Positions 58,662 to 64,000 of a stretch of 64,000 nucleotides of DNA are shown one piece after another. This stretch comes from Cellvibrio sp. OA-2007 (GTDB taxonomy: Bacteria; Pseudomonadota; Gammaproteobacteria; Pseudomonadales; Cellvibrionaceae). The stretch is from assembly GCF_000953825.1 (NCBI RefSeq), contig NZ_BBUL01000086.1, forward strand, positions 62,001-126,000, written 5' to 3'. Under the pieces are notes generated by a model. That model was not told the origin of the DNA. It did no database searches and was given only the letters and a program-made list of their open reading frames with translations. Position 1 is the stretch's first letter. Each line of letters opens with the position of its first letter. Both the position numbers and the translations under genes were made by a program.

Positions 58662-59386
58662 TAATTTATTCCTACAATTCTGTTGCACTGTTCGGTTCAT
58701 CGAGCCAGCTAAGCGCAAGTGGGTTAAGTCAACTACCACTCAAAAGGCCACTCAAAAATAGGCGATAAACTGATGTTCTTCCGGCTCAGGCAGGCGAACT
58801 CGCACGCACCCAATTTGACCACCGCAAAAGCCAAGGTGATATTTTATGGGGCACACTCAGCAATATTTACGCCACCTAACAAATAACCACCAAAACTAGT
58901 AACAAATAGCTGCACCAGACTAATTCAAGCCCTACAAATCACCCAAAAAGCACAACTAATGTGCACTGCGCACCCTATCTTTATCCCATAGCGGTGCATT
59001 TAAATTCTATTTACAGGCTCAGTTTTAGCGCACGAACAACACCAAATCAGGCTAAACACTGATTTTTAGCGGGCAAAAAAACAAACTCAGCCGCAGCACT
59101 TGCGCCATCAGCTTGCACAAACTTTTTATTTCCCACGCCCCTAACATTCATCGCCATGAAAAATGGAGGAAGATGTTTTTTATCGCCAAACGCACCAATC
59201 AGATTCAATTTGGCCGCGAGTGGCATTTATTTGGAGCATCAAAAATCGATATGCATGCACTTAAATACGCCACACCCCCTTAAAACGGCCTTTTATACGC
59301 ACCAAGGGTGAATTGGCATAGCCATTGCAAAACCTCTATTGAACTTCACCCGCATTGATTCAAATAATCTTTACCGGATACTCGCC
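58662..59386. promoter_or_regulatory. Regulatory region of the nitrate transporter: NtrC-type site and sigma54 promoter
   Basis: GCAC-AACTAAT-GTGC (58950-58964) matches the NtrC core GCAC-N7-GTGC. About 350 bases downstream, TGGCATAGCCATTGCA (59314-59329) matches TGGCAC-N5-TTGCA with GG-N10-GC spacing; it predicts a start near 59340 and a 47-base leader. This is the layout of a nitrogen-starvation promoter. The remaining sequence holds the divergent promoter of PP2C-kinase 1 and a 36-codon frame (59173-59283) with a poorly spaced GGAGG, not called. Confidence 0.65.
59314..59329 (+). promoter_or_regulatory. Sigma54 -24/-12 promoter of the nitrate transporter
   Basis: TGGCATAGCCATTGCA differs from the consensus only at the sixth base. 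It is correctly placed for the transporter ATG downstream and has an NtrC-type dyad upstream. Confidence 0.72.
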
Positions 59387-60865
59387 ATGAGCTCAAATCG
59401 TTTAAATCTGTTGGACTTTTCCAATAAATCCGTTGCGACCCTGCACTTCACTTGGTTCGCATTTTTCCTCACCTTTGTGATGTGGTTTAGTTTGCCACCA
59501 CTCAAACCACTGTTAATGGCGTCATTTGAGATGACACCCCAGCAGTGGGCTGCACTCTTGACCCTTAACGTTGCGCTGACAATTCCCGCGCGCATAGTCG
59601 TGGGCAGTTTGGTCGATAAATTTGGCCCGCGTGCCGCCTACTCCACCCTGCTAATTATCTCCGGTGCAATACTGCTCGCCTTTGCCTTTGCACAAACCTA
59701 CGAACAACTTGCGCTGTTCCGCTTTTTATTGGGCTTTACCGGTGCCGGTTTTGTAATTGGTATTCGCTTGGTGTGTGAATGGTTTCCCGCGCGCCAAGTC
59801 GGTTTGGCGGAAGGCATTTACGGTGGCTGGGGTAACTTTGGCGCTGCCGCTGCAGGATTTATTCTGCCCTTCCTGGCAATCAATGTGTTTGGCGGTGAAG
59901 ACGGCTGGCGCTATGCCATGGCTACCGCGGCAGTAGTCGCGATTTTTTACGGCATAGTGTTTTACATTACCGTGCGCAACACCCCCAAAGGCTCTACCTA
60001 TTTCAAACCGAAAAAAGCCGGCGGCTTGGAAGTATCGAGCAAAAAAGATTTTGTTCTTTACCTGTTATTGAATGTACCTATGTACCTGATTCTGGCAGTG
60101 CTGGTGTGGAAAATGTCGCCCGGCAATTTGGCGCTGTTAACGGATACCACGGCGATCATCGCTTACTTGTCGCTAGTGTTATTGGCGGCATTTCAATTCT
60201 CGCAAATCTATTCCGTTAACAAAGAAATGTTGCAGCAAGGCGGCGTGCCAGAGCACGACAAATACGACTTTAAACAAGTGGTCATTTTGAGCTGGTTTTA
60301 TCTCGCCACCTTCGGTTCCGAGATTGCCGTAGTCTCTATTTTGCCCGCCTTTTTTATGACTACCTTTGAAGGCCTGAGTGTGACCCAAGCGGCGATGCTG
60401 GGTGGTTCCTTTGCCTTTATGAACCTGGTAGCTCGCCCCGGTGGCGGTTGGATTAGCGATAAATTTGGTCGCCGCTTCAGCATGACCATTATTCTCGCTG
60501 GTGTCGTAGTGGGTTATTTACTGCTCTCGCAAATTAATAGCAGCTGGCCACTATTCCTCGCGTTTATTGCAGTATTTATCTGCTCGCTGTTTGTGCAGGC
60601 AGGTTGTGGCGCGGTATACGCAGTAGTGCCACTGATTAAACGCCGTATGACCGGCCAAATCGCCGGTACTGTAGGTGCCTATGGCAACGTGGGTGCACTT
60701 TTCTTTCTGACCATGAATGCCTTTATTAACGCCCAGCAATTTTTCTTTATGCTCGCCGCCGCCGGTTGTGTTGGGCTGGTATTTATTCAATTCCTGAAAG
60801 AACCCAAAGGCCATGTAGTTGAAATGAATGACGATGGCACATTGCATAAAATTGAAGTGAGTTAA
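59387..60865 (+). CDS. Nitrate/nitrite transporter (NarK/NasA family MFS)
   Basis: A 492-residue major-facilitator protein with about 12 membrane helices. The nitrate-signature segments are present: FRFLLGFTGAGFVIGIRLV (with the conserved Arg), EGIYGGWGNFGAAAAGFILP and GGSFAFMNLVARPGGGWISD, and later GTVGAYGNVGALFFLT. It imports nitrate for assimilation. The first ATG is at MSSNRLNLL; an upstream TTG start is unlikely. A sigma54 promoter precedes it and a strong terminator follows, before the second PP2C-kinase gene. nirB, nirD and nitrate reductase genes are not in this window. Confidence 0.92.
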   Translation: MSSNRLNLLDFSNKSVATLHFTWFAFFLTFVMWFSLPPLKPLLMASFEMTPQQWAALLTLNVALTIPARIVVGSLVDKFGPRAAYSTLLIISGAILLAFAFAQTYEQLALFRFLLGFTGAGFVIGIRLVCEWFPARQVGLAEGIYGGWGNFGAAAAGFILPFLAINVFGGEDGWRYAMATAAVVAIFYGIVFYITVRNTPKGSTYFKPKKAGGLEVSSKKDFVLYLLLNVPMYLILAVLVWKMSPGNLALLTDTTAIIAYLSLVLLAAFQFSQIYSVNKEMLQQGGVPEHDKYDFKQVVILSWFYLATFGSEIAVVSILPAFFMTTFEGLSVTQAAMLGGSFAFMNLVARPGGGWISDKFGRRFSMTIILAGVVVGYLLLSQINSSWPLFLAFIAVFICSLFVQAGCGAVYAVVPLIKRRMTGQIAGTVGAYGNVGALFFLTMNAFINAQQFFFMLAAAGCVGLVFIQFLKEPKGHVVEMNDDGTLHKIEVS

Positions 60866-60893
60866 TGTTTCACCCGCATTAACCGCGACAAGC

Positions 60894-60930
60894 CAATTGC
60901 CGACCGCTATGCTGTCGGCAATTGCTTTTT
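60894..60930 (+). terminator. Terminator after the nitrate transporter
   Basis: Perfect stem CAATTGCCGAC / GTCGGCAATTG followed by CTTTTT, 29 bases after the stop. The second PP2C-kinase gene starts only 19 bases beyond, so its expression may depend on read-through or antitermination. Confidence 0.85.
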
Positions 60931-60948
60931 AACGACACCAAAAAATCT

Positions 60949-62667
60949 ATGGATCACCTGCAATCAACTCTGCACATCAGCTTCGCGCAAAAAAGTGAAG
61001 CGGGGCGTAAACCGGAAAATCAGGATACGGTCGGCGCTCGCATTCCCGAAGGCAATTTGCTCACCACCAAAGGTATTGCCATCGCGATTGCCGATGGTGT
61101 CAGCAGCAGCAAAGCCGCGCGCGAAGCGAGCCAAACCGCGATTGCCGGTTTTCTCAGCGATTATTTTGCCACTCCCGATACCTGGCGCACCCAGCAATCG
61201 GCCATGCGGGTAATTCAGAGTTTAAATTCCAGCCTCTGGGGGCGCAGCCAAAACTCTATTTATGGCGAGGGCTACCTCACCACTTTTTCTGCACTGATTT
61301 TGAAAGGCGATAGCGGTTTTATTTTTCACGTGGGCGATACCCGAGTCTATCGCCTGCGCGATGACAATCTCGAATTGCTCACCCGCGACCACACCCAGCG
61401 CATCGATAAACACACCACCCATTTAAGCCGCGCAATGGGCGCCGACCCTTATCTGGAAGTGGATATGCACTCGCTGGAATTGCAGCGCGGCGATATTTTT
61501 ATTTTGTCCAGCGATGGCATTCACGAGCATATTCCCACGCAGGAATTCAAAAGCTTTGTGCTCAACCATCGCGATAATCTTGAAGCGCTGGTGAACGAGG
61601 CACTGCCGCTGGCACTGCAACACCAAAGTGAAGACAATTTAAGTATTCAGGCATTGCGTATTGAAAGCCTCGGCACCGCCGCGCAGGACGATGCGGTGCA
61701 AGTTTTATCGCGCCTGCCGTTTCCGCCGATATTGTCGCCGGGGCAAAGCATTGATGGTTTGCGCATCAAAAAAATTATGCACGAATCGAATCGCAGCCAG
61801 GTGTATTTAGTCGAAGATGAAAAAAATAATCTGCTGGTGATGAAAACCCCTTCGGAATTATTTCAAGACGACAAGGCCTATATCGAGCGCTTTGTAATGG
61901 AATCCTGGATCGGCTCGCGCATTCACAGCCCTGCCGTAGTGCGTGTTGTGCCCAGCACTGAAGCGCGCTCCTGTTTGTATTACCTCACCGAATATATTCC
62001 CGGCCCAACACTCACTCAATTATTAAAAGAGCGCGGTATTTTATCGATTCTGGACGCAGTGGAACTGACCGAGGGATTAATTCGCGGCATACGCGCATTT
62101 CATCGCAAAGAAACCCTGCATCAGGATCTAAAGCCAGACAACATTGTGATTAGCGCCAAAGGCCCGATGGTAGTTGATTTTGGCTCCTGCTGGGTAGCAG
62201 GTGTGCAAGAGGCGGGCACCCCCTTCACGCGGGATAATATTCTCGGCACGCTCGATTACTCTGCACCGGAATATCGCTACGGCGGCAAGGCCAGCGACAA
62301 GTCAGATCAGTTTTCACTGGCGGTTTTACTCTATGAAATGCTCACCGGAAAACAACCCTACGGCGCGGCCTATAGCAAAGCGACTGATTTAAAAAGTTTT
62401 CAAAAACTGCGCTACATATCGGCAATGAAGTACAACCCGCTAGTGCCCTACTGGCTCGACAAAGCCATGGAAAAAGCACTGAGCATTTATCCCACCAGCC
62501 GCTATGAAGCGCTCTCGGAATGGCAGCAAGATTTAAAGCGCCCCAACCCCAACTGGCTTAGCCCGCGCGCGCAACCCCTAGTGGAGCGGCACCCGGATAA
62601 AGTCTGGAAAGTAATCGCCATCAGCGGTTGGATTGCGGCAGCCATCGCATTTTTCTCGCGCCAGTAA
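60949..62667 (+). CDS. Bifunctional PP2C phosphatase / Ser-Thr kinase (copy 2)
   Basis: A 572-residue paralogue of copy 1 with the same order: PP2C (QDTVGAR, AIADGVS, VGDTRVYRLR, LSSDGIHEHI, SEDNLSIQAL) and kinase (MKTPS lysine, HQDLKPDNIV, DFGS, SAPEYRYGG), and a C-terminal membrane helix (VIAISGWIAAAIAFF). The glycine loop is again degenerate (SNRSQVYLV). In Pseudomonas a kinase of this type is cotranscribed with the nitrate transporter. The start ATG has no clear Shine-Dalgarno and lies right after the terminator stem. Confidence 0.9.
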   Translation: MDHLQSTLHISFAQKSEAGRKPENQDTVGARIPEGNLLTTKGIAIAIADGVSSSKAAREASQTAIAGFLSDYFATPDTWRTQQSAMRVIQSLNSSLWGRSQNSIYGEGYLTTFSALILKGDSGFIFHVGDTRVYRLRDDNLELLTRDHTQRIDKHTTHLSRAMGADPYLEVDMHSLELQRGDIFILSSDGIHEHIPTQEFKSFVLNHRDNLEALVNEALPLALQHQSEDNLSIQALRIESLGTAAQDDAVQVLSRLPFPPILSPGQSIDGLRIKKIMHESNRSQVYLVEDEKNNLLVMKTPSELFQDDKAYIERFVMESWIGSRIHSPAVVRVVPSTEARSCLYYLTEYIPGPTLTQLLKERGILSILDAVELTEGLIRGIRAFHRKETLHQDLKPDNIVISAKGPMVVDFGSCWVAGVQEAGTPFTRDNILGTLDYSAPEYRYGGKASDKSDQFSLAVLLYEMLTGKQPYGAAYSKATDLKSFQKLRYISAMKYNPLVPYWLDKAMEKALSIYPTSRYEALSEWQQDLKRPNPNWLSPRAQPLVERHPDKVWKVIAISGWIAAAIAFFSRQ

Positions 62668-62674
62668 CAATCGC

Positions 62675-62722
62675 GGCGTCAGGTTGTGATTTACATAGTC
62701 CCTGGCGCCTGAATTTTCTGTT
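62675..62722 (+). terminator. Terminator after PP2C-kinase 2
   Basis: GGCGTCAGG pairs with CCTGGCGCC (one G-U pair in RNA) around a 17-base loop, followed by TGAATTTTCTG. It lies 7 bases after the stop. Confidence 0.6.
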
Positions 62723-62797
62723 AGTCTCTGTGCGAATAACAATCACCCTATAGCGACCCATCACCGACCGTCGCTGTTCGCACAGGGACTTACTACC

Positions 62798-64000
62798 ATG
62801 ACCATCCAACGCGCCCTGATTGTGGATGACTCCACTACCGCACAATACCGGCTCAAAAAAATGCTGCGCCGCTACCCGCTCGATATAGATATTGTCGATT
62901 CCGGGGAAGCCGCACTGCGCTATCTCGCCCGCCATGCACCCGCCGTTATCTTTATGGATCACCTTATGCCCGGCATCGATGGGTTCCGCGCACTGCAGAT
63001 TATTAAATCCAACCCAGACACCGCGATGATTCCGGTAATTATGTACACCTCCAAAAGTGGCGATGTGTATACCGGACAAGCGCGCGCACTCGGCGCAATA
63101 GATGTAGTGAGCAAAGACAGCATCAACGCTACCGATTTATCCAAAGTGATGAAGGCAATTCATATTTACCCAACCGCTGGCACCCCTGAAAACGACAGTA
63201 TTGAAAGCGCAGAATTGATCGCCGCCGCCAATCAAGTCACTGCCAATAGCTCAGCAGAAACCAACGGCCAGCACGTGGAACGGCGCACCTCATCGCTGGA
63301 GCAAGCGCGCAATTTGGATCTACGCCTGAGCCATATGGAACACAGTCTGGAAGATAACCGCCGCTTTATTACCTCTCGCGTTGTGCGTGAACTACAAGGA
63401 TTGCGCCAGGTTATGCGGCAGGAATTTAGCGATCTATTGCAGCAGCAAACTGCAGCTCCCACTCCTGCCACACCAACACCACCGGCAGAAACACCATCCA
63501 GCAATTCAGGTTGGTCAGTCTTCGCAATTTTTTTATCCGTAATTGCACTGGCCGTAATCGCTTATGTTTTACTGTCGATTAACAATCAACTCAATAACAA
63601 TCAAATCCAACAGGAAGCGATAAGCCAACAGTTGCAAGCAGTTGCAGCGCAGGCCAACAAAGAACCGGAGATGATTAGCCCAGCCGCTATCAACGCTAGA
63701 ATTAATCAACCCGTCGCATCTTTATCCCTACCCAATAATGATTTGCTCAATGACCTCGCCTGGACATTTAATCAAACCGGCGCATTGGCCTTTCATCAAA
63801 ATACCATCGACGCCAAACCCTTATTGCGCCTGCACGAACTCTTACACCGCCTCGCCAGCAACGGTTTTAAAGGCACTGCAACAGTAAATATTTATGTCGG
63901 GGATTTTTGTGTGGTCGTCGATAACATGGGCATGGCGCAACTCGCACCCACCGATAAAACTCTGGGTGACTGTATGCTCTCCAGCGAAATTTATACCCTC
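62798..64000 (+). CDS. Response regulator with C-terminal membrane anchor (3' truncated by window)
   Basis: The frame is open for 401 codons to the window end, with no stop. The first 120 residues are a receiver domain: acidic DD at 10-11, phospho-acceptor D54 (IFMDHLMPG), T/S and K106 (SKDS). A coiled-coil region (about 160-215) and a Pro/Thr-rich stretch follow, then one membrane helix (about 237-261, VFAIFLSVIALAVIAYVLL), then an extracytoplasmic part with no recognised domain, including LHELLHRLASNGFKGTATVN. A receiver tied to a membrane-spanning output is rare. Start at ATG; ribosome site poor. The gene follows PP2C-kinase 2 on the same strand. Confidence 0.82.
   Translation, partial: MTIQRALIVDDSTTAQYRLKKMLRRYPLDIDIVDSGEAALRYLARHAPAVIFMDHLMPGIDGFRALQIIKSNPDTAMIPVIMYTSKSGDVYTGQARALGAIDVVSKDSINATDLSKVMKAIHIYPTAGTPENDSIESAELIAAANQVTANSSAETNGQHVERRTSSLEQARNLDLRLSHMEHSLEDNRRFITSRVVRELQGLRQVMRQEFSDLLQQQTAAPTPATPTPPAETPSSNSGWSVFAIFLSVIALAVIAYVLLSINNQLNNNQIQQEAISQQLQAVAAQANKEPEMISPAAINARINQPVASLSLPNNDLLNDLAWTFNQTGALAFHQNTIDAKPLLRLHELLHRLASNGFKGTATVNIYVGDFCVVVDNMGMAQLAPTDKTLGDCMLSSEIYTL

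Noticed and set aside
59173-59283. 36-codon frame with GGAGG upstream, before the nitrate transporter
   Set aside because: The GGAGG is only 3 bases from the ATG and the frame lies upstream of the sigma54 promoter; no support for translation.

Overview
The window looks like a chromosome segment of a polysaccharide-degrading gammaproteobacterium related to Cellvibrio (Cellvibrionaceae). The supporting evidence is a Pseudomonas-like housekeeping order (cbrA-cbrB-[crcZ]-pcnB-folK-deoxynucleoside kinase-panB; rppH-ptsP-lgt-thyA-folA), a serine-rich linker in a surface lipoprotein, a PL10-type pectate lyase, a GH5-like lipoprotein, a GH20 hexosaminidase, and large TonB-dependent receptors of the TIGR01782 type. 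I saw no insertion sequence, prophage, CRISPR array, rRNA or tRNA gene.

Layout. 1-8.2 kb: the carbon/nitrogen two-component system CbrA (cut by the window edge) and CbrB, then an 800-base spacer holding a sigma54 promoter and an A-rich CrcZ-like sRNA, then pcnB, folK, a deoxynucleoside kinase and panB. 8.3-10.1 kb: secreted pectate lyase and a small secreted NTF2-like protein. 10.1-15.3 kb (minus): a six-gene TonB2-type energy-transduction operon (DUF3450, TtpC-like, ExbB, ExbD, TonB, TPR). 15.6-22.9 kb: folA, thyA, lgt, ptsP and rppH (minus), a HAD phosphatase (plus) and rlmI (minus). 23.2-31.3 kb: an Ig-like surface lipoprotein, then a TonB receptor with a GH5-like lipoprotein that appears to lack its acid/base glutamate. 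31.8-32.4 kb: glutathione peroxidase. 32.8-41.7 kb (minus): membrane-bound AraC regulator, TonB receptor, flavin halogenase, JmjC-like cupin and a second halogenase. 42.0-50.2 kb (minus): a D-serine-dehydratase-like enzyme, GntP permease, RpiR regulator, D-aminoacylase, RidA and GH20 hexosaminidase. 50.5-55.8 kb: an unusual cluster with a tetrapeptide-repeat secreted protein, an outer-membrane barrel, a subtilase with short N-terminal repeats, an ECF sigma factor, its probable anti-sigma factor and a CC0125-type lipoprotein. 55.9-64 kb: an SMP-30-like protein, two PP2C-kinase fusion proteins flanking a nitrate transporter under a sigma54/NtrC-type promoter, and a response regulator with a membrane anchor, cut by the window end.

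How it may work together. TonB receptors bring glycans or glycopeptides across the outer membrane, powered by the TonB2 complex. Secreted and lipid-anchored enzymes (PL10, GH20) and the GH5-like lipoprotein act on or bind glycans outside. CbrAB/CrcZ probably sets the carbon hierarchy. Several catabolic leaders carry AACAAC-like stretches next to the Shine-Dalgarno sequence, as expected for Hfq/Crc targets that CrcZ would release. The most novel-looking items are the 27-tetrad repeat protein with its protease/barrel/sigma neighbours, the GH5-like lipoprotein with its C-terminal barrel strand displaced by about 500 residues, and the regulatory architecture around the halogenase/TonB-receptor operon.
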